NCBI RefSeq assembly: GCF_009764265.1
Contig: NZ_RWIR01000085.1
Location: forward strand, 1 to 36,496
Reading direction: 5' to 3'
Source of the DNA: Pseudomonas sp. PB101
GTDB lineage: Bacteria > Pseudomonadota > Gammaproteobacteria > Pseudomonadales > Pseudomonadaceae
Length of the DNA stretch: 36,496 nt
Every line of letters starts with the position of its first letter. The stretch's first letter is position 1. The notes beneath the pieces were generated by a model. The model was not told where the DNA came from. It ran no database searches and saw only the letters and a program-made list of their open reading frames with translations. Of the stretch, positions 23,018-31,656 are shown in pieces. Position numbers and translations under genes: made by a program.

Positions 23018-23959
23018 TTATTGTTCTGTCAGGGGACGCACGCGCACACCCTGTTCGAGCTGCGCCAGTTGCGCCGCATCGCCAATGCCGAAACCGATCT
23101 GGGTCACCGCCATCGCGGCAATCGCCGTGGCGGTGCGCAAGGTCTGCTCCGGCGTATCGGCGCTAAGCAAACCGTGGAGCATCCCCGCCAGCAATGAATC
23201 ACCCGCGCCCACCGTGCTGGCAACGCTGACCCTGGGTGGCGTGGCATGCAGTGCCGAGCCGACGCTGAACCAGTTCACGCCTTCGGCGCCGTGGGAGATC
23301 ACCACATGCTCGATGCCCTGGGCGTGCAAGCGCTCTGCCGCCTCGGCTTGGGCAGTGACTGACACGACCTCGCAGTCCAGTACCTCGGCCAGTTCTTCGG
23401 TGTTGGGTTTGATCAGCCACGGAGCGGCCTTGAGCGCCTCGCGCAACGCCTCGCCACTGGTGTCGAGGGCGACGTTCAGACCCAGTTGCTTCAAGCGCAA
23501 GATCAACGCCTGCAACCAATGCGCACTGACGCCCAACGGCAAGCTTCCGGCGACCACCACCGCATCGTGACCCGGGGCAATCTGCTCCAGTCGATCGATC
23601 AACGCCTGCTGCGCCGCTTCGCTGACCTGCGGCCCCGGCCCGTTGATGTCGGTGATGCGGCCGTCGCTTTCGGCCAGTTTGATGTTGCTGCGGGTTTCTC
23701 CCGGAACGCGGATGAAGGCATCGACAAAACCGCGCCTGGCGAACAGCGTTTCGAACGCTTGCAGGTTGTCTTCGCCAAGAAAACCACTGACGGTCAATTG
23801 ATGCCCGAGGTCCGCCAGCACTTGCGCCACGTTCACGCCCTTGCCGGCGGCGTGGGTGTGCATGACATCGCTGCGGTTGACCTGGCCGACTTCAAGGCGC
23901 GGCAACTGGACGGTCAGGTCCAGCGCCGGGTTGAGGGTCAGGGTGAGAATCCGGGCCAT
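23018..23959 (-). CDS. fruK: 1-phosphofructokinase
   Basis: A cytoplasmic PfkB-family kinase that turns fructose-1-phosphate into fructose-1,6-bisphosphate; 313 residues. The N-terminus MARILTLTLNPALDLTV and the signature HAAGKGVNVAQVLADLG are typical of 1-phosphofructokinases. The catalytic/anion-hole motif STVGAGDSLLAGML lies near residue 250. Its start overlaps the fruB stop by one base (TAATG), so the two are translationally coupled. It sits between the phosphotransfer protein and the permease, as expected for a fru operon. Fructose-1-phosphate is also the effector that releases FruR/Cra from DNA. Confidence 0.96.
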   Translation of the reverse strand: MARILTLTLNPALDLTVQLPRLEVGQVNRSDVMHTHAAGKGVNVAQVLADLGHQLTVSGFLGEDNLQAFETLFARRGFVDAFIRVPGETRSNIKLAESDGRITDINGPGPQVSEAAQQALIDRLEQIAPGHDAVVVAGSLPLGVSAHWLQALILRLKQLGLNVALDTSGEALREALKAAPWLIKPNTEELAEVLDCEVVSVTAQAEAAERLHAQGIEHVVISHGAEGVNWFSVGSALHATPPRVSVASTVGAGDSLLAGMLHGLLSADTPEQTLRTATAIAAMAVTQIGFGIGDAAQLAQLEQGVRVRPLTEQ

Positions 23960-26820
23960 TACAGGGCCTCCACTAGTGCACGCACTTCATCGGCGCTGCC
24001 CACGGCCAGGGCCTGGCGGGCAAGGGTTTGAGTCTGAGTGAAGCCCAGTTCGCGTATTCGCGCCTTGACCTCGGCAATGCTGCGCGCGCCGACACTGAGC
24101 TCATCCACCCCGAGGCCGACCAGCACCGGCACCGCCAGCGGGTCCGCCGCCAGCTCGCCGCACACACCGACCCATTTGCCATGGGCATGGGCCGCGCGCA
24201 CGGTGATGTCGATCAGTTGCAGCACCGCCGGGTGCAAGCCGTCAGCCTGGGCCGACAGCGTCGGATGGCCACGGTCGATGGCGAGCGTGTATTGGGTCAG
24301 GTCGTTGGTGCCGACGCTGAAGAAGTCCACCTCTTTGGCCAGCACCGGCGCCAGCAATGCCGCCGACGGCACTTCGATCATGATCCCCAGTTGCAGGTCG
24401 GTAACGGGGATTTCCTGGCGCAGGCGCTCGGTCATGTCACGGGCCTGGCGCCACTCGTCAACGCTGCCCACCATCGGGAACATGATCCGCAGCGGCCGGT
24501 TGTCGGCCGCCCGCAGCAAGGCGCGCAATTGCGCTTCCATGATGTGCGGACGCTGCAAGGTCAGGCGAATGCCGCGTACGCCGAGGAAGGGGTTCTCTTC
24601 CTTCGCGATCGGCCAGTACGGCAGTGGTTTGTCGCCCCCGACATCGAGGGTGCGCACCACCAGCGGCCGCCCGGCCAGGCCGTCGAGGACGCGGCGGTAC
24701 TCGGCTTCCTGGGTCGCCTCGTCGGGCGCTTGCGGGTGAGCCATGAAAATCAGTTCGGTGCGCAACAGGCCGATGCCTTCGGCGCCCTGCTCCACCGCAC
24801 TGATGACGCCGGCACTTTCACCGATATTGGCAAACACTTCGACGGCATGGCCGTCGGTCGTCAGTGCCGGCTGGTGGCGCTGCTCGGCCGCGGCCTTCAA
24901 GCGTTGTTCGCGGGTATCGCGTTCGACCGTGGCGCGCTGCAAGGTCGCCGCGTCAGCGTCCACGTGCAGACGCCCACGCTGGCCATCGAGCAGCAGCGGC
25001 GTACCCGGCGCCAGCAACAACACGCCGGGGCCGGCACCGACCAGGGCCGGGATGCCCAGGGCCCGGGCAACAATCGCGCTGTGTGCCGTCGCGCCACCCC
25101 GGGCGGTGAGAATCCCGGCCACGCGAGCCGGGTCGAGACGCGCGACGTCGGATGGACCGACCTCGTCCATCACCAGAATGTACGGCTGATCCGGTTCGCT
25201 CGGGGTTTCGATGCCACTGAGTTGCAGCAGTACCCGACGCCCGATGTCGCGCAAGTCGGCAGCGCGCTCGGCGAGCAAGGCATCCTGCAACGCTTCCTGC
25301 TGCCGGGCCGCCGCTTCTATCACGAGCATCCACGCCGCCTCGGCGCTTTCGCCCTGTTTGAGGCGCGTATCGACCTCATCGGTCAGCTCCGGGTCGTCGA
25401 GCATCTCCTGGTGGGTGATGAAGATTTCGCGGATGGCCTTGCTCTTGCTGCGCTCGATCAGGCCCTGAATGTCGCGGCGTACCTGCGTCAGGGCATTCTG
25501 CAGACGTGCACGCTCGATGGCGGCGGACTCGCCGCGCAACGGGTAATCGATGGCTTGCAGCACTTGAATATGCGCAGGCCCGATGGCGATTCCCGGTGCC
25601 GCGGCAATGGCCTGGACCACGCTGCCGGCTATCGGCGCGAGGATCACTTCGGCGATATCGGCGACGACTTCGCGTGCCTGGCTGACGGGCGGCAGCGGCT
25701 CGACCTCTTCACCAAGGCCTTCTTCGATGGCCGTCAACAAGGCCGGCAACGCATCAGCCGCGATCACCGGTTCGGCGATGAACTCCAGGACCTGCCCACG
25801 ACGGGCGCCGAGGCTGAGCAACTTGCTCAGGCTCTTGACCGACACCGCGCTGTCGTGCCCATCGACGATGCGCACGCGGATTTCACCTTCGAAGCTCTTC
25901 GCCAGCTGCGCGAGGATCTTCGCCGGCCGCGCATGCAACCCGTGGGCGTTGGCCAAGGCAATACGTGCGCTGGGCCAGTCGGCGGGCACCTCGCCACCGA
26001 GCACTTCGAGGACTTTGCGGCTGCTGGTGGCGCGCCCCAACTCATGGCCACGCCCTTCGATCAACAACGCGCACAGGCGCTCGAGCAGCGCTTGATGAGC
26101 CTCACCGAGGCTGGCCAGGCAGAACAGTCCGATGAGTGGCTGGCCGAGATAGCGCAGTGGTTTGTCCGGGGTGAGAAAAGCCAGGCCAGGACGCTTCACC
26201 GTTTGCTCGCTGTGCAGCCACCACAGGCCATCACCCAAGGGCAGCGCTTCAACCTGCTGCAGCACGGCAGAGAAACCGTTGCTCACACAGTCGGCCTGAC
26301 GCAACAAGCGTGCGCCGCGCCAGACCAGTTCTTCGAAATCTTCGGCTGGCACACCGAGGCCGATCATCTGCGCATCCAGCGCCAGCTCCTGCGGCGCGCC
26401 TTGCAGCAATTTCAGCAGCGCTTCGGCGGAACCGGCACGACGCAGGGCCTGGCCCAGGTCCGTCTCGCCGAGCGCGCGGGTGAGCAATTGCAACAGACGA
26501 AGATGCTCATCGGATTTGGCGGCGATGCCGATCGCCAGGTAAACGATCTGGCCGTCGCCCCAATCCACGCCTTCGGGGAACTGCATCAGGCGCACACCGG
26601 TGGTGAACACCAGGTCGCGGGTTTCGGGCGTACCGTGGGGGATGGCAATACCTTGGCCGAGAAAGGTCGAGCCCTGGGCCTCCCGCGCCTGCAATCCGGC
26701 GAGATAGCCCTCGGCAACCAGGCCGTCGGCGACCAGATGCCGGGCCAGCAATTGCAGCGCTGCGGATTTGTCCACGGCCGACTGGCCCATGGAAATCTGC
26801 TCTACAGTGAGCTCGAGCAT
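23959..26820 (-). CDS. fruB: Fructose PTS multiphosphoryl transfer protein, EIIA-HPr-EI
   Basis: A 953-residue cytoplasmic protein carrying the whole phosphate relay from phosphoenolpyruvate to FruA. The start is ATG 26820 (MLELTVEQ) with AAGGAG 5 nt upstream. The frame extending to a TTG at 26922 has no such support. Domains in order: EIIA-Fru (about 1-145, phospho-His62 in GIAIPHGTP), a degenerate EIIA-like middle region (about 150-270), HPr (about 283-370, His296 in NAHGLHARPA), and EI (about 400-953, His580 in GGATAHSAIV, Arg/Cys region WVGVCGEL). P. aeruginosa calls this gene fruI. It is first in the operon, downstream of a Cra operator. Confidence 0.96.
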   Translation of the reverse strand: MLELTVEQISMGQSAVDKSAALQLLARHLVADGLVAEGYLAGLQAREAQGSTFLGQGIAIPHGTPETRDLVFTTGVRLMQFPEGVDWGDGQIVYLAIGIAAKSDEHLRLLQLLTRALGETDLGQALRRAGSAEALLKLLQGAPQELALDAQMIGLGVPAEDFEELVWRGARLLRQADCVSNGFSAVLQQVEALPLGDGLWWLHSEQTVKRPGLAFLTPDKPLRYLGQPLIGLFCLASLGEAHQALLERLCALLIEGRGHELGRATSSRKVLEVLGGEVPADWPSARIALANAHGLHARPAKILAQLAKSFEGEIRVRIVDGHDSAVSVKSLSKLLSLGARRGQVLEFIAEPVIAADALPALLTAIEEGLGEEVEPLPPVSQAREVVADIAEVILAPIAGSVVQAIAAAPGIAIGPAHIQVLQAIDYPLRGESAAIERARLQNALTQVRRDIQGLIERSKSKAIREIFITHQEMLDDPELTDEVDTRLKQGESAEAAWMLVIEAAARQQEALQDALLAERAADLRDIGRRVLLQLSGIETPSEPDQPYILVMDEVGPSDVARLDPARVAGILTARGGATAHSAIVARALGIPALVGAGPGVLLLAPGTPLLLDGQRGRLHVDADAATLQRATVERDTREQRLKAAAEQRHQPALTTDGHAVEVFANIGESAGVISAVEQGAEGIGLLRTELIFMAHPQAPDEATQEAEYRRVLDGLAGRPLVVRTLDVGGDKPLPYWPIAKEENPFLGVRGIRLTLQRPHIMEAQLRALLRAADNRPLRIMFPMVGSVDEWRQARDMTERLRQEIPVTDLQLGIMIEVPSAALLAPVLAKEVDFFSVGTNDLTQYTLAIDRGHPTLSAQADGLHPAVLQLIDITVRAAHAHGKWVGVCGELAADPLAVPVLVGLGVDELSVGARSIAEVKARIRELGFTQTQTLARQALAVGSADEVRALVEAL

Positions 26821-26952
26821 GCTTTCTCCTTTTTGGCGCCTTGGGGCACCAGGTATTGTTTTGAATGAGTCAGCCAGGCGCATGGTCGTCACTTTTGGCG
26901 GTTTCACGGCAGAACCGGCCAAAGGCGCCTTTAACGTAGAAAATACGCTTGC

Positions 26953-26964
26953 TGAAACGTTTAA
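26953..26964. promoter_or_regulatory. FruR/Cra operator in the fruB-fruR divergent region
   Basis: TGAAACGTTTAA on the plus strand, i.e. TTAAACGTTTCA toward fruB. This equals the Cra site described, as I recall, for the P. putida fruB promoter. It is 133 bp from the fruB start and 146 bp from the fruR start. No second copy was found in the 289-bp region. Confidence 0.8.
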
Positions 26965-27109
26965 TCTAGAATGAATGGCACGTTACTCGATAATGTCCCA
27001 TCCTTGAAGCTCAACTTGTCGGATGCGTTGCGACAATGGTCGCCTGCCTTAATCGGTTAGGATTGACGAAAATGTCGAGGCAATCTCGAAAAAACAAGGA
27101 AACAGCGGG

Positions 27110-28105
27110 TTGAAACTCAGTGATATCGCCCAGCTTGCCGGTGTGTCCGTCACCACCGCCAGCTATGTCATCAATGGCAAGGCCGAACAACAGCGCATCA
27201 GCAGCGCCACCGTCGAACGCGTGCGCGCGGTCGTCGAACAACATGGCTTCACGCCCAATCCTCAGGCCGCCGGTTTGCGCAGCCGGCACACCCGCACATT
27301 GGGCTTCATTCTGCCGGATCTGGAAAACCCCAGTTATGCGCGAATCGCCAAATTGCTGGAACAAGGCGCGCGGGCCCGGGGCTATCAGCTGCTGATCGCC
27401 AGTTCCGACGATGCCCCGGACAGCGAACGGCAGTTGCTGCAACTGTTCCGCGCCCGGCGTTGCGACGCGCTGATCGTTGCCAGCTGCCTGCCGGCCGGCG
27501 ACGACAGCTATCTGCAATTGCAGGCCAAGGGTATTCCGATCATCGCCATCGACCGGGTCATGGAACCCGAGCATTTCTGTTCGGTGATCAGTGATGACCG
27601 CGAGGCCAGCCTGCAACTGACCCGCAGCCTCTTGGAGCCGCAGCCCAAACAGATTGCGCTGATCGGCGCCCGCCCGGAACTGAGCATCAGCCAGGAACGT
27701 TGCGCCGGCTTCAAAGAGGCGCTCGCCGGGTTCAAGGGTGAGGTGCTGATCGAAGAAGGCGAATCCTTCAGCCGCGAGTGCGGCAAACAACTCATGGAAG
27801 AGTTGCTGCAGCGCCTGGGCCACTTGCCCGATGCGTTGGTGACCACCTCCTATGTGCTGCTTCAGGGGGTGTTCGATGCGCTGCACGACTTCCCGCTGAA
27901 AAACCGTCCGCTGCGCCTTGGCACGTTCGGCGACACTCAGTTGCTGGACTTCCTGCCGCTGCCGGTCAACGCCATGGCCCAGCAACATCAGTTGATCGCC
28001 GACAAGGCCCTCGAGCTGGCCCTGGCAGCCATCGAGCAGTCGGATTACCGACCCGGCGTGCAGGCCATCCCGCGGACGTTCAAGCAGCGTATCCTTCAGG
28101 ACTGA
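27110..28105 (+). CDS. fruR: LacI-family fructose repressor FruR (Cra)
   Basis: A 331-residue transcription regulator that represses the fru operon until fructose-1-phosphate is present. The N-terminal helix-turn-helix and hinge helix MKLSDIAQLAGVSVTTASY is almost the E. coli Cra sequence. The ligand-binding domain begins near residue 60 (TRTLGFILPDLENPSYARI). The start codon is an unusual TTG at 27110, chosen because the family N-terminus begins exactly there and AAGGA lies 9 nt upstream. It is divergent from fruB across a Cra box. In pseudomonads the regulator acts mostly locally rather than globally. Confidence 0.95.
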   Translation: MKLSDIAQLAGVSVTTASYVINGKAEQQRISSATVERVRAVVEQHGFTPNPQAAGLRSRHTRTLGFILPDLENPSYARIAKLLEQGARARGYQLLIASSDDAPDSERQLLQLFRARRCDALIVASCLPAGDDSYLQLQAKGIPIIAIDRVMEPEHFCSVISDDREASLQLTRSLLEPQPKQIALIGARPELSISQERCAGFKEALAGFKGEVLIEEGESFSRECGKQLMEELLQRLGHLPDALVTTSYVLLQGVFDALHDFPLKNRPLRLGTFGDTQLLDFLPLPVNAMAQQHQLIADKALELALAAIEQSDYRPGVQAIPRTFKQRILQD

Positions 28106-28108
28106 GCC

Positions 28109-28885
28109 GTGGAGCTGATCGACACCCACACCCACCTGGATTTTCCGGACTTCGACGCCGACCGCCAGGCGCTTCTGGCCGAGAGCCGTGCCCTGGGGGT
28201 GCGGCGGATCGTAGTGCTGGGGGTTTATCAGGCCAATTGGCAGCGGGTCTGGGAGCTGGTGCAGAGTGATCCCGACCTGCACGCCGCCTTCGGGCTGCAC
28301 CCGGTGTATCTGGACGATCATCGACCGCAACACCTGAGCGAACTCGGTGACTGGCTGACTCGACTGGCCGGCCATCGGCAGTTGTGTGCGGTAGGCGAGA
28401 TCGGCCTGGACTACTTCATCGAATCCCTCGACCGCGACCGCCAACAGGCGTTGTTCGAGGCGCAATTGCAACTGGCGGCGGACTTCAGTCTCCCGGCGTT
28501 GATCCACGTGCGGCGCAGCCATGCGGCGGTGATTGCCACGCTCAAGCGGTTTCGCCTGAAACGGGCCGGCATCATCCACGCCTTCGCCGGCAGCAAGGAA
28601 GAGGCCCGCGAATACATCAAGCTCGGTTTCAAGCTCGGCCTTGGCGGTGCCCCGACCTGGCCGCAGGCGCTGCGCATGCACCGCGTACTCGGTGAGCTGC
28701 CGCTGGATTCGGTGGTACTGGAAACCGACTCGCCGGACATGGCGCCCGCCATGTTCCCCGGCCAGCGCAACAGCCCGGCACACTTGCCGGCGATCTGCGC
28801 GGCACTGGCGCAATGGATGGCGATCAGCCCGGAACAACTGGCGGCGGCCAGCACCACCAACAGCTGCGAAGTGTTCGGTTGGTAA
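28109..28885 (+). CDS. TatD-family metal-dependent hydrolase
   Basis: A 258-residue TIM-barrel hydrolase of the TatD/YcfH/YjjV group, proteins with metal-dependent DNase activity in several cases. Metal ligands are visible as IDTHTHLDF (His7, His9), GEIGLDY (Glu), ALIHVRRSH, IIHAFAGS and the catalytic Asp in LETDSPDMAP. GTG at 28109 lies only 3 nt past the fruR stop, so the gene is almost certainly co-transcribed with the repressor. The ribosome-binding site would have to lie in the end of fruR (TCAGG). Its stop codon directly abuts the stop of the convergent downstream gene. The substrate and the reason for linkage to fructose control are unknown. Confidence 0.92.
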   Translation: MELIDTHTHLDFPDFDADRQALLAESRALGVRRIVVLGVYQANWQRVWELVQSDPDLHAAFGLHPVYLDDHRPQHLSELGDWLTRLAGHRQLCAVGEIGLDYFIESLDRDRQQALFEAQLQLAADFSLPALIHVRRSHAAVIATLKRFRLKRAGIIHAFAGSKEEAREYIKLGFKLGLGGAPTWPQALRMHRVLGELPLDSVVLETDSPDMAPAMFPGQRNSPAHLPAICAALAQWMAISPEQLAAASTTNSCEVFGW

Positions 28886-29275
28886 TCAGTCGACGTGAGC
28901 CTTGGCGGCTTCGAGGATCAGCGTCAAATGCTGGCGCTGGCGGAAATAACGGACCACTGCGAAGTAAACGAATACGGCGATCAGCGAAGCATTCAGCTGT
29001 TCGATGACACTGAGCATTCCCACCCACTCCATCACCAACGCCACCAGCAGTGCGGTGCAGACCATCACCCGCAGGCTGGCACGCAACGGTGTAAAAGAGT
29101 CGAGCGACTTGAAGCGCCTGATCTGTGCCGGGCAACGCAACTGAACCTGTTTCTGGCAGTGGGCACAGGCAAACGCTTCATTGATCGCAATGGCATTGAG
29201 TTGCCAGGGTTGAAGCCGCAACGTGCGCTGACAATGCGCACAGCGCCCCTGGACTCCAACTGTTGCAGCAGACAT
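28886..29275 (-). CDS. Small zinc-ribbon protein with two membrane helices, function unknown
   Basis: Not a family I can name. The 129-residue protein has an N-terminal double CxxC motif (CAHCQ at about residue 12 and CAHCQ at 37), plus a further Cys in LRCP, so it probably binds zinc in the cytoplasm. Two hydrophobic segments follow, about 68-86 (LRVMVCTALLVALVMEWVGM) and 93-110 (LNASLIAVFVYFAVVRYF). The C-terminus is basic, then Ala-rich. ATG 29275 has GAGGA about 9 nt upstream. The gene stops exactly at the stop of the convergent TatD-family gene (TAA then TCA, no gap). It may share the upstream region with nothing else; the chemoreceptor ends 180 bp away. Confidence 0.75.
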   Translation of the reverse strand: MSAATVGVQGRCAHCQRTLRLQPWQLNAIAINEAFACAHCQKQVQLRCPAQIRRFKSLDSFTPLRASLRVMVCTALLVALVMEWVGMLSVIEQLNASLIAVFVYFAVVRYFRQRQHLTLILEAAKAHVD

Positions 29276-29413
29276 AACCGGGTTTCCTCGATGCGGTAAG
29301 TCGCCTGAATCTTCCTTGGTTGAATTTCAGAATCCAGAGCACGGCGAGAATCAGGAGGACTCCTACCCGAAAAAGGAAAAAGTACTACGAAGCTTTCCGA
29401 CAGTACGCCAAAC

Positions 29414-29439
29414 CTGTGGGAGCAAGCTCGCTCCCACAG
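29414..29439. repeat. Short REP-type palindrome (collapsed REP pair)
   Basis: CTGTGGGAGC and GCTCCCACAG are separated by AAGCTC. These are the outer ends of a REP pair of the GTGGGAGC type, joined without the ~50-nt middle. It lies 17 nt past the chemoreceptor stop and could fold as a stable hairpin, but there is no T-tract. Confidence 0.75.
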
Positions 29440-29455
29440 AGTCCCGAGAAGAATT

Positions 29456-31486
29456 TCAAACCCGGAATGCACTGATCAACTGCTTCAACTCCACGACCTG
29501 GGCCGACAACGCCCGGCTGGCATCTTCGGTCTGATGCGCACCTTCTGCGGTACGCTCGCCGGCGCGGTTGATCTCGACGATGTTCTGGTCGATGTCGTGG
29601 GCCACCGCCGTTTGCTGCTCCACCGCGGCGGCAATCTGCTGGTTCTGGTCGACGATCATGCCCACCGCGCCCAGGATGTTTTCCAGCGCCCGCTGGACCT
29701 TCTCCGACTGCCCTACCGTGCCGTTGGCCATTTCATGGCTGGTGCCCATGGCCTTGACCGCCGCGCCGACGCCACCATGGAGCCTGGTGATCATCTGCTC
29801 GATCTCTTCGGTCGATTGCTGGGTGCGTTTGGCCAGGGTCCGGACTTCATCGGCGACCACGGCGAAACCACGGCCCTGCTCACCGGCGCGTGCGGCCTCG
29901 ATAGCGGCATTGAGCGCCAGCAGGTTGGTCTGCTCGGCGATGCTCTTGATCACTTCGAGCACGCGGCTGATGGACTGGCTGTCACTGGCCAGTTGATTGA
30001 TCACCAGCACCGACTGATCGATTTCATTGGCCAGCGCGGCAATGCTGCCTTGCTGCGACTCCACCAGACCGCGACCGCTGATGGTCTCGTCGTTGACACT
30101 GTGGGCACTGCTCACTGCTGCTGCGGCACTGCGTGCCACTTCCTGGGAAGTGGCCGACATCTGGTTCATCGCCGTGGCCACCTGCTCTATCTGCGTGCGC
30201 TGCCCGGCAACGGCCTGGTTGCTTTGCGCGGAGACGTTTTCCACTTGCCCGGCCTGACGCTCGACTTCGCTGACGGTCTGCCCTACCCGCTCGATCAGGT
30301 CATGGATTTTCTTCACGGTGCCGTTGAACACCTCGCCCAATTCGCCCAGTTCGTCACGGCTATGAGCGCTGAAAGTCACGGTCATGTCGCCGGCCGCCAC
30401 CTTGTCCATCACCGCCCCCAGGCGCTTGAGCGTGGTGCGGGTCGAGGCATAGAACGCGCCGTAGAGATAAAAGATCAGCACGAACACGACCGATAACGCC
30501 ACGGCCTGCAAGACCATGTGCGTACGGTTCTGGTCCAGGCGCTCTTGCAACTGCGGGCCCAGATACTTGAGGGTCGCCTCGTTGAGTTGGTAAGTCTGGT
30601 CCATCAGGGCGCTGACCTGATCGTAAAAGCCCTGCCACGGCGCATCGAGGGTATCGGCCATGACCACTTGTTCTTCGAACAGCTCGCTGGCTTTCTTCAA
30701 CGATGCCCGGCTGCTGTCGGCCTGGGCGGTCAGGGTATCGCGCGCGGCTTTGCTGGACCCCAGGGCATCCTGCAACTTCAGGCCATATTCGGCCTGGAGC
30801 TTTTCAATCTGCGCCAGCAATTCATCGAAACGGGTACTCGAAGCCGAGTTGATGAACCCCTGCCCCAACGAATAAGAACCCATTGCACGCCCCTCGCCCA
30901 GAATCTGGGTGACCCGTGGCGTGACGAGGGTGACGAGTTCGCTCAACTGGCGCATGTCGCTCTGGTTGTCGCGACTGAGGCCGGCCTGGCTGGTGATGAG
31001 CTGGCTGAAAATCTGCGCACTGCCCACCAGTTTGCCGATCAGGGCACTTTTGCTTTGCAGGGAGTTTTCCGTTTGCTGGGCCTTGAACGCGGCGATCATT
31101 TCATCGCGTTTGCCATCGAACACCGCGACTTGCTCCGGGTCGCTGGTCATCGCCGCAAGCCCTTGCAAGCGAGTCAGAATATTCTGCTCAAGGGCGCTGA
31201 TTTTCGATTCGACATTGCCGGCCTTGCCGGACTGGCCGAGGCTGACGTTGATCTGCACCAGGTTGTTCAGGGTTTCCAGATCGCGGCGCAGCGACAGGCT
31301 GCTGCCCAACAGGTCGAGGCTTTGCAGTTCAATGCGCGTGGCCTGGAATTCGCGGTAGGAGTCACGCACCAGATAGAAGTTGGTCACCAGCATCGGCACC
31401 AGGAACAGTACGCTGATCAGGCTGAACTTCATGCCGAAGCTCAGGCGGTTCATCAGTGCGACAGCGGGATAGAGCAAGCTCTTCAC
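29456..31486 (-). CDS. Methyl-accepting chemotaxis protein
   Basis: A 676-residue membrane chemoreceptor that controls CheA and the flagellar motor. Residues 21-40 form the first membrane helix. A large periplasmic sensing domain, apparently all-helical (about 41-322), follows. The second membrane helix is 324-347, then HAMP (about 345-400), and the coiled-coil signalling domain. The conserved hairpin tip lies at about 518-548 (EQTNLLALNAAIEAARAGEQ, then GRGFAVVADEVR). The long periplasmic domain suggests a helical-bundle sensor; its ligand is unknown. No C-terminal CheR-binding pentapeptide is seen (ends SAFRV). The start is GTG 31486 with AGGGAG 8 nt upstream. A sigma-28-type promoter lies at 31578-31604. 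Confidence 0.93.
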   Translation of the reverse strand: MKSLLYPAVALMNRLSFGMKFSLISVLFLVPMLVTNFYLVRDSYREFQATRIELQSLDLLGSSLSLRRDLETLNNLVQINVSLGQSGKAGNVESKISALEQNILTRLQGLAAMTSDPEQVAVFDGKRDEMIAAFKAQQTENSLQSKSALIGKLVGSAQIFSQLITSQAGLSRDNQSDMRQLSELVTLVTPRVTQILGEGRAMGSYSLGQGFINSASSTRFDELLAQIEKLQAEYGLKLQDALGSSKAARDTLTAQADSSRASLKKASELFEEQVVMADTLDAPWQGFYDQVSALMDQTYQLNEATLKYLGPQLQERLDQNRTHMVLQAVALSVVFVLIFYLYGAFYASTRTTLKRLGAVMDKVAAGDMTVTFSAHSRDELGELGEVFNGTVKKIHDLIERVGQTVSEVERQAGQVENVSAQSNQAVAGQRTQIEQVATAMNQMSATSQEVARSAAAAVSSAHSVNDETISGRGLVESQQGSIAALANEIDQSVLVINQLASDSQSISRVLEVIKSIAEQTNLLALNAAIEAARAGEQGRGFAVVADEVRTLAKRTQQSTEEIEQMITRLHGGVGAAVKAMGTSHEMANGTVGQSEKVQRALENILGAVGMIVDQNQQIAAAVEQQTAVAHDIDQNIVEINRAGERTAEGAHQTEDASRALSAQVVELKQLISAFRV

Positions 31487-31577
31487 TGGATGTCTCCCTT
31501 CAGTTTCTTATTTTTTTTATTGGCAGGCGCAGACAGACAGCAGATAGCCACTATTCGGCGCTATCTCTGTATAACGT

Positions 31578-31604
31578 AAATCGGCAGGAAGTTTTGTAAC
31601 TTAA
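31578..31604 (-). promoter_or_regulatory. Sigma-28 (FliA)-type promoter of the chemoreceptor gene
   Basis: On the minus strand TTAAGTTA (31597-31604) and GCCGATTT (31578-31585) are separated by exactly 11 nt. The flagellar sigma-28 consensus is TAAAGTTT-N11-GCCGATAA, and each box matches 6 of 8. It lies about 90 bp upstream of the GTG start and points at the gene. Confidence 0.6.
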
Positions 31605-31656
31605 GGTTAACGCCAGGGCGAAACACTCCGGACAAGTGATCGCCCTGTTGAAGGAA

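Noticed and set aside
24028..26868. 946-codon open frame antisense to fruB
   Set aside because: Rich in Gln/Arg/His with no recognisable domain; the opposite strand encodes a complete EIIA-HPr-EI protein.
27011..28837. 608-codon open frame antisense to fruR and the TatD gene
   Set aside because: Spans two well-supported genes on the other strand and has no motif or credible start.
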